From positions 9,090,821-9,154,820 of the forward strand of contig NC_052137.2 in assembly GCF_016086655.4 (NCBI RefSeq): 64,000 nt of DNA. Direction: 5' to 3'. Under the pieces are notes generated by a model. The model searched no databases and was not told where the DNA came from. It saw only the letters and a program-made list of their open reading frames with translations. This document shows, piece after piece, positions 32,428 to 43,925 of the stretch; position 1 is the first letter of the stretch; each line of letters begins with the position of its first letter. This stretch comes from Lepeophtheirus salmonis (taxonomy: Eukaryota > Arthropoda > Copepoda > Siphonostomatoida > Caligidae). The position numbers were made by a program, and so were the translations under genes.

Positions 32428-33340
32428 AATATAACTCATATTTAATTTTAAGAAAAAACTATTACAGCTTGGTAGTGTATTGACGGACCATGTATGTCAA
32501 TGAATCATTCAATTTTTTGAATGCGAAATTTGGAATATCTCATTTTTTGTAGGTATATTTATTCAAGATTTTTTATGTGTTGACATACAGGATTACTCTT
32601 AAGATTATATCCACAAAACCTGAATGCAAATATGAAATATGGACATAAGTAAAGTGATTTCAAGCGAAATGTATAAACTTTTTATATCATCATACATGTG
32701 TAAATGGACGGTTCAAAAAAGTTTATTTAGCAAATCATCACTTGATAATAATTGACAAATATTTATTTGGCATTTTGCGAATGAAATGCCAACTGTGTAA
32801 ATATGAATTTAAGTGTCTTGAGTATTGTAGGATTTGTGTAACTTAATCCATCTCAAGAGCGGTGGAATATTATATATGAAGCAAGGCCTAGTAGTTAAAA
32901 CCTTTGGAATATTGTCAAACTATTAGATAGTATAAAAAATGATTTCATGAGTATTTACAATTCTTTTATGTATCTTTAATCACCCCATTTGAAAAAAAAA
33001 AAAAAAAATCAAACAAGGAATAACAATGGGCCCTAATACTATGATTTATTGACAGTGACTATTTTATAAAAAATATGGGCAATAAAATTGTTATACAAAT
33101 ATTATGTAAGAGGGAATTGTCTAAATAGTCAAAGTAACTTCACTTCAATCACTTAACACCTTGCTCGGTCTAAGTAGTTTATGGTTCAAGCGCTCTTGAT
33201 TCTAGAATGAATTTGGAGTCCTAACTTGTTCCTCATGTTGTTTTTTTCATTGTTTCTTTTCGGATGAAAGGTTGCGTGATTAAATCAAGGTCACGATGTG
33301 AAAAAAAGAAAAGAAAAGGGTAGTCGATATCATCTATATT
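32428..33340. other. Intergenic stretch
   Basis: AT-rich with a poly-A run at 32992-33008. No gene or repeat end recognised. Confidence 0.5.
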
Positions 33341-33342
33341 AA

Positions 33343-33405
33343 TAAAGTAAAGTTTGTCTGTCTATGTAATTACTCCGAGCAATCCCGGGTACTCCTACAA
33401 CTATT
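33343..33405 (+). repeat. Helitron-like short element
   Basis: ATATTAATAAAGTAAAGTTT GTCTGTC then ATTACTCCGAGCAATCCCGG GTACTCCTACAACTA, nearly identical to 26878-26960. Confidence 0.5.
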
Positions 33406-33664
33406 TATGTATATAGTATAGGCCAGGGGCGGGCTATCTATGGCACGCGTGCCACTGCTCACATGCAGAGGCATATTGAGGTATACACTTTTTGAAAAAA
33501 TGTCTATATCAATAAAGCAGAATTTGTCTTTATGTCAGTATAAATGTTTGCATTTTAGCAACTATGATGGCTTCCAAGCAGCCAGAGAAGGCCTTGTACC
33601 CATTGTGTACGTAGTCCTCTAACATGGAATCCCAGTGCTGGTTGACGGTTATTCATGTGCATAC

Positions 33665-34135
33665 CTGTAAATCCGTAGTGTTTTTTTAGCTGACTGCTTA
33701 ATTTGTAATTGGTAGTGTAAAGAACAGAATTTTATTTTCCTTAGCAGTTGTTATTATTATTTAATTCCTGAGTAGTGAACATCCTTTCCTAAATAGATTC
33801 AATTATATTCAAAACCTGTTTGAACGCTCCTGTGTGCTCATACAAGACGGAGCTTAACTCTGAGGATTTGTTGCAGATATATAAATGTAAGTTCATGTTG
33901 GACTCAGAGTAGAATTGGGGATCCACATCGGAGTCATTCTAGCAAATGTCCTTGTTTATATCATTTTCTCTCTTGTCACACAGTTGATTGTAGTTGATCT
34001 AATGAAACGTCATGAGCATTATTCTTTCTATCCTCCAAAATATTCTTCAAATTGTTATGGTTACCATGTTGATTTTCGGTTTCTTTTTTTAACATGCCCA
34101 TTCCACACGGTATTTTCACCTTTATTCAAGTGCAT
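33665..34135 (-). repeat. GTGATG MITE, long copy
   Basis: Contains all family landmarks in reverse order: TTAGCAGTTGTTATTATTTA, TGAGTAGTGAACATCCTTTC, GTGTGCTCATACAAGACGGA, GACTCAGAGTAGAATTGGGG, TAATGAAACGTCATGAGC, ATATTCTTCAAATTGTTATG, ACATGCCCATTCC. The frame 33915-34151 across it is a by-product. Confidence 0.75.
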
Positions 34136-34659
34136 TTTCAGTATATGTTAAGATTTGAATAAAATATAAACGCTGATATATGGAAATGAATTTTGTTTGT
34201 TTTTATTAGCGAAAGCTTCTGTACACAAAAGTACACATCAGTCATCCCAACATTTGTTATTTGAGTAGTCTGATAGATAAATAAAAAAATTTGCTACATC
34301 AACCACAATTAAACATATTATATATTTTTTTTCGCCAAAGTGGGTGCACACGGAAAATATCAAGTTTATACTATTGGATATTTTTTTAAACTATGACTTC
34401 CGGACAAGAGCAAAACACGTTTGAAAAAAAAAGTATTAAAACATTATCTTCGACATATTTTCCTCGCGCCTTGTGATGCAAAACGTGGGGATAAACGGTT
34501 AATGCGAAGGAAATGCAGTTTCCTGAAAATGTAGGTAATATACTTTTTTGGAGTGCAAGGAGAAGGCGGGAGCGAGACTATTAAATGAGAAAATGAAATA
34601 AAGTTCAATAACTGGGAAGTAGTAGTATTTGTACAAACTTTTTTTAATTATCTTATACA

Positions 34660-34740
34660 TACCCTAGTGGTAGTATCCGACATTACTCGGAGATTTATGT
34701 ATCGACGAAAATACAAACTTTGCTTTAATAATTTAAAAGA
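34660..34740 (-). repeat. Helitron-like short element
   Basis: In reverse complement: TTATTAAAGCAAAGTTTGTA, TCGTCGATACATAA, then CCGAGTAATGTCGGATACTA CCACTAGG. The CACTAG near the end fits a Helitron 3' terminus. Confidence 0.5.
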
Positions 34741-34974
34741 TAACTCCCCAAAAAATCATTTGTTATATTCACCCTTTTTAATGAGCACACTCACTTGTAT
34801 TTACACTTTATACTTGGATGTTCTCTCCTCAATAATAAAAGAAGAAGAATTACATCCTCAGAAAAATAAAATATGATTTGATGTACTAATCTTCATTTAA
34901 GGTTTCAATTTTTATGATATATTTTTTTTTTTGATATGAAACGTACGCTCCATTGTATTGTTTGTTTGTTTTTT

Positions 34975-35150
34975 TAAATCTTCCTTTAATTAGTCAGATG
35001 GATTTGCACGGATAAAGTATAAGTTAACATTATTATAGTACTGCAATTACCCTATCTGACCTTGGAATTGTCTTTCAAGTCCATATACTTAAGTATATTT
35101 CCTTCTTTAGGAAAGACCGTGACGCGATCCGACGTTGATATGATTATTTC
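34975..35150 (-). repeat. tRNA-derived SINE, copy 4
   Basis: CCTTTAATTAGTCAGATGGA, ACTTAAGTATATTTCCTTCT and GACCGTGACGCGATCC (B-box GGATCGCGTC in reverse) match the family. The T-run upstream at 34966-34975 is the poly-A tail in reverse. The A-box end is degraded. Confidence 0.7.
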
Positions 35151-35507
35151 TTAGATCTGTATCTCCACTCAAAAATGAGTTACTTTCAATATAAATACTG
35201 AAATACTTTTCTTTTTTAACATAGATAGAAGATAACATCACTAAGGATGGACGTTACACAGATTGCGAAGAGAAGGTGGGAGCAAGACGTATGGCAATAC
35301 ATTAACTTTAGCTCCCAATTACACGATATGGAAAGAAGACCTTCCAACATTTAAACGAGCTTTAATGCAGGGACAATGTTGCAAAGTTATTTTTAAACAC
35401 TAAAATATTAGTATTTTTTTTATTTATAGGTGGGAATTCATCATTCAGAGCGTGATGTTAATTCGTTAAGGACTTTCTGTTTTTCCTTTTCAAATTTAAT
35501 ATTCTTT

Positions 35508-35631
35508 TAATTGGTTACATAGAGTTGCAGTGATTAAGTATAAGTAAACATTATAGTATTGCAAATACTCCAACTAACCTAGGAATCTTGTGTGAAGTCC
35601 ATTTACTTAAAGTATATTTCTTTCTCTAGGA
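35508..35631 (-). repeat. tRNA-derived SINE, truncated copy 5
   Basis: Body only: CTTTTAATTGGTTACATAGA through AGTATATTTCTTTCTCTAGG A. The tRNA-like head is missing; the text passes directly into the mariner fragment at 35632. Confidence 0.7.
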
Positions 35632-35860
35632 ATCACCTGGTCCCAAGCTCTCTGGGGCCAATTGCAATCACCTCTTCGAGGTTTAACACGGTCCCGAAAC
35701 ATTTCCTGTAAAAGAAGGATGGTTTCGTCTGCTTGGGTGGCAAGTAGCGCCGTTTTGTTGAAAGTAAAGGTTGTCCAAATCAATACCATCCAATTCTGGC
35801 CATAAAAAAATCATTAATCATCTCACGATAGCACAATCCATTACTGTGGCTCTAGCCTCC
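35632..35860 (-). pseudogene. DD41D mariner fragment, copy 3
   Basis: The minus strand gives MNDFFMA-like text, LDGIDLDNLYFQQNGAT in one frame and then ADETILLLQEMFRDRVKPRR, GDCNWPQRAW in the next. This is the second catalytic block of the family at 366-1383, with the catalytic Asp replaced by Asn (QQN). Both sides of the block are gone. Confidence 0.7.
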
Positions 35861-36834
35861 AATTTCTTGTGATTTAATACCTTGTGACTTCTTCCTATGG
35901 AGCTTTGAATTTCAAAATATCCCCTCTTATTGGAAAACCCTGTACATCATTTGATACCTACTGGGCTATGAAAAAAATACTTTAACCAGTTTTAAACCAA
36001 TTCGAGTGTATATTCATTTTCATAACAAGCTATTATTAGAATTTATTTCTTACTCACTTCATATTACAAAAAAAATACAAGCATTGCAAATAAGTTACCA
36101 TTTTAATAACCAACCAATTTATGCAGAATAATTTGAAGATTAAAGGTGCTTTATTTCCAAAATGAGACGTTTAATTTGTTCAATTTTTTTTTCAAGCTTA
36201 CCCTGCTACTACTAATGTAGTCAGATTTCCAAGCATTATAAATTTGCGATTATGTTGCTGCACTTTGTATATATATATATATACATATTTATATATAAAA
36301 TATGACACACCGAGCATTAGCAAAACACACTCGTTGCTACATTGATTCTAAGATAAAAACGACTTTTCGGCAAACATCTAAATGTCTAAACAAACTTGGC
36401 TTCATTAATAATTAATAGTTGAAAACGTTAAAGACTATCATATTTTGAAATAAAATGAAATAATTGATAGATAATTTGTTAAAAAATGGCATAAAGTCCA
36501 ATAAAATCTCAGAGCTTTTTAAATATCATTCAGAGTCCAAGTCCCCACCTCTGACTTTTTATAATGAAACAAATATATAATATTATTTTTATTTTTTTAA
36601 ATAAAGGATATTTATCATATCGGACATGCAACTTGATACTTTCGGATTAAAGACTTGACACTCATTAATCAGCCTTATGAATTCTGATGAAATCCATTGT
36701 ATTATGTGCATGTTCAAAAAAGTTAAAATTGATTTGATAACACTAACAATTTGAAGAATGTTTTGAAAGAGTGCTACAACTAAAATCAGCTGTGGCAAGG
36801 AAGTATGCGAGAATGAAATAGACAAGAACATTGT
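35861..36834. other. Intergenic stretch
   Basis: AT-rich. (TA)n runs at about 36267-36300. 36505-36550 is GAGTCC repeat text (ATTCAGAGTCCAAGTCCCCA). No gene recognised. Confidence 0.45.
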
Positions 36835-37102
36835 CTGGAATGACTCCGATATCCATCTTCAATTCTACTCTAAGTCCAATAAGAAATTACAATTTCAAAT
36901 CAGCAACAAATCCTTCAGGTTACTATCCGTCTTTTATGAGCCCACACGAACGTTCAATGAGGTTTTGGATATAATAAAATGTAGTAGAAAGGCAAGTTCC
37001 CTATTCAGGAGTTATATAGGAATAAAAACAGCTAAAGAAAAGAAAATTCATTGTCAAGATTACCAATTTCAAAAAAAATAGCCAGCTAAAAAATACACGC
37101 GG
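36835..37102 (+). repeat. GTGATG MITE, partial copy
   Basis: CAATTCTACTCTAAGTCCAA, CGTCTTTTATGAGCCCACAC, GGTTTTGGATATAATAAAAT, CAGGAGTTATATAGG and GCCAGCTAAAAAATACACGC follow the plus orientation of the family; the first third is missing. Confidence 0.7.
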
Positions 37103-37469
37103 TTTACATGACTCCTTATGATAATAACAATTATTTTTCGTCTACTCTTTCCTTTTATAGGTATGGCTTGAACTCAAAACATTCTTACTAATTTGTTCAT
37201 ATAGTGAGTGCACAATAATTATCTAACGGTTCCATTTAATTGAGGAGTAGCAATACACAAATGAATGTTAGACCCTCTTTTTTAGTATTTTCAAGGAGTG
37301 GGTTACAGATGGAAGAGAAGGGTTACATTTTAACTAAAGTGAATATTGTGCATCTATGTGGGCAGTTATCACAAAATCAAGTTCAAATGATGTTTCTGCA
37401 AAATGCATGAGGATCATTTGTGTCGCGAACCCAAAAAAAAAATTGTGAAGCATAAAAAAAATATATTCA

Positions 37470-37815
37470 TCATATTTATAAGTCTGTTTTTCTGTTATCA
37501 TGCATGGAATCCAAAATGGCCGAACGGGTCAGTCTGAAATTAACAAGGCTGTTTTTCCCAAAAATAAATCCTTCTTTTCTTTTTGTTCTTCCTCTATATA
37601 TATCTCTCTCTGGCTTTCCCCTCTTCTCTTATCCCTCTTAATCTTTCGACATCCCTCTCTCTGTCTCTTTTCTTCTACCTTCATTCTTTGTTTCTATTCT
37701 TCTTTATTCAGCTTTGCTAATATATATATAAAATAAACTTATTATTATAAGTAATTATATGACGGTGTTGATAATTTTTGGAGATAAGCTCCCCTCTCCC
37801 TCCCGAATTATGAAA
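37470..37815 (+). repeat. Pyrimidine-rich dispersed repeat, copy 2
   Basis: Matches 7180-7430: CATCCCTCTCTCTGTCTCTT, TTCATTCTTTGTTTCTATTC, TAATATATATATAAAATAAA, GGTGTTGATAATTTTTGGAG. A long polypyrimidine stretch (37565-37710) accounts for the 78-codon frame here, which is not a gene. Confidence 0.6.
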
Positions 37816-38339
37816 GCTTGTAACACCCCTGCTGGGTATTACATTTACAATCTACGATGAGATATCAGCTTCAATTTCTATCACTAAATTATTTTAATTA
37901 ACTCTTCGGGTATGTCGCAAGTTCCACTCATAAAGGAGCTAGAATTGGTCTTTACTTTAAAATATATATTTTATTTGAAAGACCATATTGGCCAATATAA
38001 GTCACTTAAATCCAAGCATATGAGTGATCAGGAAAAAAATGCGATCCAATCAAAATTTGAGATCATAAATTCACGGCGATGTAGCAATATAACGATCCGG
38101 CCATATGCAATCAGCCATCCAATCAATTTAATTGCGATCGTATTCAAATATACAATTTCTTTAAACCTATACATGTATATAACTTTTTAACTTAAATAAT
38201 CGATTTATACACCTTTTTCAAATGTATTTATTGATAATGTTTCACTATAATAAAAAAATATTATATATGTAGAAAAAACTAAAATATAGTCTGCCAGCGA
38301 GTAATACAATATCTACATGAATCATTTATCTTCAAGCTC

Positions 38340-39290
38340 TTAATTTGACATTAACAGGAGCTGCCTCTCAAAGCTGGTGCCTCTCAGACTCTGTTGAGTC
38401 CTCCTCATGGTCTGTTTGGCCTTGGAGAACAAACACTCGCTGCTGGCACTACTCTGTAGGCCAAGATCATTTCTGGACCTTCAGAGTCATCATCCATGTA
38501 TCTTTCCACTTCCTGCCTGGCCATATCCATCTTTGTGGGACGTTTGGTGAAGAAATTACTCTCTTTCTTCACATCTTGAGACAGCTGGCAGGATGACTGA
38601 TCTTCCAATATCGTGGACTCCTCAAAAAGGAACGTGTCTGCTTTTTCTTGAGTCTCCTTAGTAAGAAAGGCTACTTTAATTGAGGGAGATAAGCTGATAT
38701 ATAAATTGGGACAAATTAGTGGGATTACTATTTTTTTTTCTATTTCTGTTGCGATAAGTTGATATAAAGATCAGGAACGATTGCAATACTGTAATCATCG
38801 ATATAATATCGCCATATTGCAATTGACCACCGATCAGAAAAAACTCTGATCAACAGGCCTGCTTCAATCAAATAACAATAGAGTATCTTAACCCCCAAAA
38901 ATTGGAATAAAAATATGTCTCTAAAATATTTTTCTGTCCTGGTTCTAATGGATAAGTCCGGACATAGTCTCGCTTCATCAAGAAAAATAGTACCTCAGTC
39001 AAGGTCAACGACCTCTATTTAACAATATAAGCATATAATTTTTGTTTTTGTCAATTCAGGATCCGTCAGCTCTCAGAACACGCGCTTGATCCTGTATCCG
39101 AAACTGGAACAGACATTTCTGAAGTGAGCAGGATCGACATTATTGCCATCATATGATGTAGGTCTTCAAGATCTATACATAGGGGTAGAACTTGTCACAA
39201 GCCTTGTCTTCTAACTCCTGATTGGCTTTAAAGTTCAAGGGGTTTATGACGAGGGAGCTGGAGGTCAGGTCTCGACGTCCTAATCTATCA
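38340..39290 (-). pseudogene. hAT transposase relic
   Basis: The minus strand ends with the hAT C-terminal dimerisation motif: SASSECLFSKAKQTMRRTQQ then SLRGTSFERQLLLMSN and a stop at 38340. Known members read A(T/S)SxxSERxFSxA; here Arg is Cys. Upstream, KESNFFTKRPTKMDMARQEV then YMDDDSEGPEMILAY is the usual acidic segment before the WW-type core, which is deleted. A further trace (LTSSSLVINPLNFKANQELE) lies at about 39290-39200. Frames shift and about 350 bp at 38640-38990 read as noise, so this is a decayed element. Confidence 0.75.
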
Positions 39291-39299
39291 AAAAAAATA

Positions 39300-41270
39300 A
39301 TGATTTCCATATAATAAATGTAATTTGCAGAGTAACTTTTTGAAAAAAGAGATCAAAAATGTGTGTATATTATACACATTACATACAAAAAAAGTGCAAA
39401 AAATGTATTTTTACAAAATATAAGTCATAATCTATATAAGGAATAAGAAAATTATTCTTGTTAGAGGGTTTTGATTGTCTACCTCCTACATTCACAATAG
39501 TTGCTTATGGATAAAAACCTATAAAAATAGGGGAGGGTGAGGGTACATATTACAAAAATCATTGTTTTTAAATTGTCATAAGTACCACAATTTCAAGGAT
39601 AATTCAACGCCCGACCAACATGACACAGGCAGTTACTTAAGGCAAATAATTCTAAAGTATTTTTGATGTAAAACAATAATAAATAGCCATTTTTTGGCGT
39701 TAGGAGACATGGTACAGGGTAGGATTAGACATGTACAACAGGAGAAAATATGTAAAAACTGCCATTTTTTTTTTATTACAGTTTGTCAGCATAAAGTAAA
39801 TACTACTAATTAAATATATAAGATAAATAAAAAAAACATTGTTAATAATAAAGTTAAAAAAATATTTTTCTTACTATTTACTGTAATTGGTAATTAAATT
39901 ATAACATGAAATTAAACAAAGTACAAAACATAATTAAATATAACATATTTACTATATATATAGTACGAGTATATATACTAAAAATGGGGTGTAACAAGTC
40001 TCCTCCATAGTGTTGGAGACTAATAATATATTACAAACATGTTAATTAATTGAACAACATGCTAGACTATGACATTTAATAAAATAAAATTAAAATCCCA
40101 TGTTTTATAATACAATTATATTTCAACAAACACTTATCTATAATGTTTACTTTTTGTGTCGAAAATTTCAATGTAAAATTCTTTATAACTGTAAGCATTA
40201 GTCAGGCCGGATTTTATGTTGATTTGATAAACAAAGGAAAAATCCAAATTGCCTGTTTTAAAAAAAATAAATTTTAAATTGAAATATAATGTCTATTCTA
40301 TAAGTTCAGCTACGATATAAAGCATTTGAATAAAAAATAAAAAAGATGTTAGCATGAAATGTAAGTAAATTCCTTCATTTTACTCGATTTGTTGGTGGTT
40401 AAATACACTTTTTATTAAATGTAATCCAGATAACGTAACAAATAATTCATTTTTTGAACACTGAAATGTTTTTATCAATTTATTATTTTCTCTGATTTTC
40501 ATATATATCGTTTGTTCATGTCAAAATATGGCACTCAATCTTAAGTTATACCCTAAATATTTGATTTTTTTAAAGGCTTTAAAGGACAAACCTTTACATA
40601 TAGAATGATTTAACGGTAATATTTGTGTTCTACAGCTTAAATAATAAAATTGGTTTCAGCCTGCAGGCGTTCCAAGACCTTCATTTTGTTGCATAGTGTT
40701 ATCTATATTGAGATGTAAATAAATATTTTATTGTGTATTTTAGTCTATATCAATTTAGCTCTATACATAAAAAGTCAGGCAAATTTGAACTAACTATCCT
40801 TATTTCTTACATTTAATTCCACTATATTTAATTTTGTAAATCAAATCAAACGTGACCACTATTTTCTGTCAAAATAGAGGCAAAATACTTTATTAATTAT
40901 TTGATAATAACAAAATAATTATCTTTTTCAAGCAAACAGCTAAGTCAATGTCATACGGAATATAAAAAAGAGCCTCCTTTTAATTGTTGGAGTACCAACA
41001 ACCATAGCTTAATTTTTATTTAGCGGGATATTTTCATAATAATTAAGATTAAATATCGAGTCGTATAGTAGAATAATTGAAATATTTCTCCAATAGACGT
41101 TGTAGAAAAATAAACAATGAATATATAACTGTTCTTGTTTCATTTTTTTAGGAAAATCAATCGTACATTCTCTTCTTGTATTTATCACGAATATACAATT
41201 TTTTTTTTATAATATGACAACACGCACCAAACATACATACTACATGCAAGACGCCATCGATATTTTATAT
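39300..41270. other. AT-rich stretch with one repeat arm
   Basis: 40265-40450 matches the right arm of the foldback-like element at 24506-25152 (CCTTCATTTTACTCGATTTG, then TTTTTATTAAATGTAATCC); its left arm was not found. The rest shows no gene. Confidence 0.5.
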
Positions 41271-41274
41271 ATCT

Positions 41275-41588
41275 CAAGGTTAATAGAAATACAAGGTTAT
41301 ATCGAAACGCGTGTACGACTGATGTTTGACTTCCACCATGCTTTTCAATATTGACGTCATAGTGTATGAGTGGTTGTGTGTTTTGTCAAAATCTGTCTTT
41401 CTTACTCAGTAGTCAGTACGATACGTCAAATTGAAAATTCTTTCAATAGTGACGCCATAGACTATGATTGATTGTGTCTTTTGTCAAAATCTGTTTGTCT
41501 TGCCAAGCAGTCGGCACAATACATCAAATTGAAAATTATAGCAAGTACGAATGCATGACGCTCTAACCTTGTATTTCTACTAACCTTG
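41275..41588. mobile_element. CAAGGTTAATA-ended MITE, copy 2
   Basis: Termini CAAGGTTAATAGAAATACAA and, on the other strand, CAAGGTTAGTAGAAATACAA. Inside, a unit of about 100 bp is present twice in tandem: TTGACGTCATAGTGTATGAG... and AGTGACGCCATAGACTATGA..., each followed by TTTTGTCAAAATCTGT and CAAATTGAAAATT. No coding content. Confidence 0.85.
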
Positions 41589-41752
41589 ATATGACTACAT
41601 TGTTATTTCATGAATCAAAAATGTATGTACGGATTACTTACATAAAGACAGACAAACAAATTTTGTTGTATTAATATAGTTAATTTTTCACTACTTAAAA
41701 GGCTCAATTCTACTTTTACCTAATAACGTTAAGAACACGGATTAGTAGTGTA

Positions 41753-42203
41753 CTTGGAACCACGCTCTTTGACATTTACATTAATGACTTAGTAGATAAT
41801 TTTTTCAGATGATACATTCTTACACACGGATGATACGAAAATCATATATTCTGATTTAAACTCTGTCGACGATGTCTATACCGAATTTATTAACTGGAGT
41901 GTAACTTGGAGAATGCCTATAAATATTAATAAATGTGCCCTGCTTCCTTTCTCCAAAAAAGAATTCATCCACCCAAGTCTTAAGGGGGAAAATTATTACT
42001 TGGACTTAGGAATCTATATTTATAGTGATTTGAAATTTAAGAGACAAATTCAATACATTGTAAAGAAGACCAATGGTAACCTGGGAATTATTAAAAGAAG
42101 CTTCAAAACTCGTGACCCTTTATTTATCCTAAAACTATATAAACTTTATGTCTTCCCAATTTTAAAAAATTACCCTATCTCCCCCAACCTCGATACTCAA
42201 TAA
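41753..42203 (+). pseudogene. LINE reverse-transcriptase fragment
   Basis: One frame gives GTTLFDIYINDLVDNFF (the GxxLFxIYINDL block of non-LTR retrotransposon RTs). A frame change follows near 41808, then DTFLHTDDTKIIYSDLNSVD, which corresponds to the FADDTKL catalytic loop with the Ala replaced by Thr. Next is INWSVTWRMPININKCALLP and the thumb-like run YLDLGIYIYSDLKFKRQIQY, ending at 42203. About 150 codons of an ORF2 that is normally above 900. A family such as Jockey, CR1 or RTE cannot be assigned. Confidence 0.75.
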
Positions 42204-42669
42204 AGGCTATCTATTCCACAAAACGAGACTCTCCGCTCAAAACACCATCTACCAAAGAGTGACATTTTTAAGTATAGTTTTTTTGCAGATCAATTATTCT
42301 CTGGAACAAAATATCTTTTTGCTTTGGCCAGGGAAGTGAGGCTGACCTCAAGAGATTTTTATTTAATTCTTTTTTTGTGTGACACTTGTTTTTTTTGTTT
42401 TGTTTTTTCATCTGCACTGTCACGTTTTTTTTTGTTTTTTTTCTGTTTATGTTTTTATATTTTAATATTTGTATTATAAATGCATCACTTTTATTCAAAC
42501 GATAATTTTTATATTTTATAAAACCTTTATAGGCTCTGTTTATCGCCCCTGGTTGAAATAAATAAGGGATCTCATTCAAAGTAATTCCTATCTTTAACAT
42601 TGCAGAGTAGAGTTGGTGTTTATTTCTTATTTCTTTATGTTGCTCATAAAAATATTTTGATCAAAGATA

Positions 42670-42860
42670 TACAAATGTAGTCGTATTTATGAACTATTGT
42701 AAACGTGCTAATATATGATCGGACGTGCATACAGGGTGTAATCTCTATAGTGGCCCCTAATGTAAATCGTATATATATTTTTCATATAAGAAATAAGAAG
42801 GTTGTCGTATTAATGAAATACTGGAAGCGTCCATTGTGCAAGTACGTAGTATCGAATATC
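42670..42860 (+). repeat. Dispersed repeat related to 17560-17825
   Basis: GTAGTCGTATTTATGAACTA TTGTAAACGTGC and a second partial GTCGTATTAATGAAATACTG match the two-unit repeat at 17.6 kb and the stretch at 57620-57760. The 84-codon frame across it is a by-product. Confidence 0.4.
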
Positions 42861-42989
42861 CAGAAAAAATTTCAATGTAGTTTATTTAAGTGGTTTCTTA
42901 TTGCTCCAAAATCGATTCTGGTAACATTTTTTTATCTTCAATGCTATTGCGGTCTTTAAATAGCACATTTTTTATCAATTCATTAGTAC

Positions 42990-43425
42990 AACCTGAGGCC
43001 CGGTGTGTATTTTGTATATTATAAGTGTTCTTTAATACTCAAGGATGCGGCAGTCGAAGAATTTAACCTGTCTCAGGACCAGCGGCTCATATACAAAACC
43101 CGTGGGTTGGAGTCTATTCTAGTATAATAAAAGTGGTTCTTGGTGCTTAAAAGCGCAGCGGCAGTGCAGTTTAAACTGTCTTGGTGCCCAGTACTTCACC
43201 TGTAAAAACCTGGGAGCCGGGCTGTATTTTGGGATATTTGGAGAGTTCTTCGATACTCAAGAACAGAGCGTTGGATAAATTTAAATCACCTGAACATCCC
43301 GTCGGCTGGGGTGTATTGTAGAATATTAAAAGGGTTCCTTTGTTCCTAAGAACACGAGAGCGATAGAGTTTAAACTGTATTTTGGTCCAGCACTTCACTT
43401 GCATACCTGATAGCCGGGATCCTTG
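42990..43425. repeat. Minisatellite-like tandem repeat, about four units of 95-120 bp
   Basis: The words GTGTTCTTTAATACTCAAGG, GTGGTTCTTGGTGCTTAAAA, GAGTTCTTCGATACTCAAGA and GGGTTCCTTTGTTCCTAAGA recur at about 43025, 43131, 43243 and 43335. Each is followed by AGxGC-CxxT...TTTAAACTGT-like text and a CCGGG/CCGTGGG-GTAxxxGGTGTATTxT closer. Units are diverged but clearly the same. Confidence 0.65.
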
Positions 43426-43854
43426 ATGTTATGAAAAGCGGGTGCGAAATATGCGAATAATTATTAAAATTTTACGGCCTTTAATTTTTTGTTTTATCTT
43501 AAGCCGAAGACTTCTTAATATCCTGGCATACACCCGGAAACTAAGTCTAGTCTATATTATATATTAAGATTTAAATAAAATATAAACGCTTTTATGTAAA
43601 AATAAATTAATTTTTGTCGGCTTTTTGTATTTTGCATGTTCCAGGAAGACTTTTATGGTTGTTTTTGTTAGTGAGTTATCTAGAAATTAAATTATATATC
43701 AGTCATACCATGATCAATTTTTTTCACGCAAACTCAAATTATTATTCTCTCATTCTTGAGGACATAACACCTGAATTGATATAATTATTGAGTAGTTACG
43801 TATGCGTATGAACATCAAAAATGAAGATTATTTCTTGGGGAGTGATGTTCTATA

Positions 43855-43925
43855 TTATAAAAGCAAAATTTGTCCATTAGCCGACGCTTAACTACAACGA
43901 ACAATGCCAGTTACTACCACTAGTT
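43855..43925 (+). repeat. Helitron-like short element with CTAG end
   Basis: TATATTATAAAAGCAAAATT TGTCC, GCCGACGCTTAACTAC, then AACAATGCCAGTTACTACCA CTAGT. The terminal CACTAG|T fits the Helitron 3' rule (CTRR, insertion between A and T). Confidence 0.5.

Noticed and set aside
33915..34151. 78-codon plus frame with hydrophobic start, seen as a possible membrane peptide
   Set aside because: Lies wholly in a copy of the GTGATG MITE; the frame is not kept in the other copies.
37500..37736. 78-codon Ser/Leu/Phe-rich frame
   Set aside because: Produced by the polypyrimidine tract of a dispersed repeat.
42268..42600. 110-codon Lys/Asn-rich minus frame, considered as a small gene
   Set aside because: It follows a T-rich tract read in antisense and sits at the tail of a LINE fragment; no known motif.
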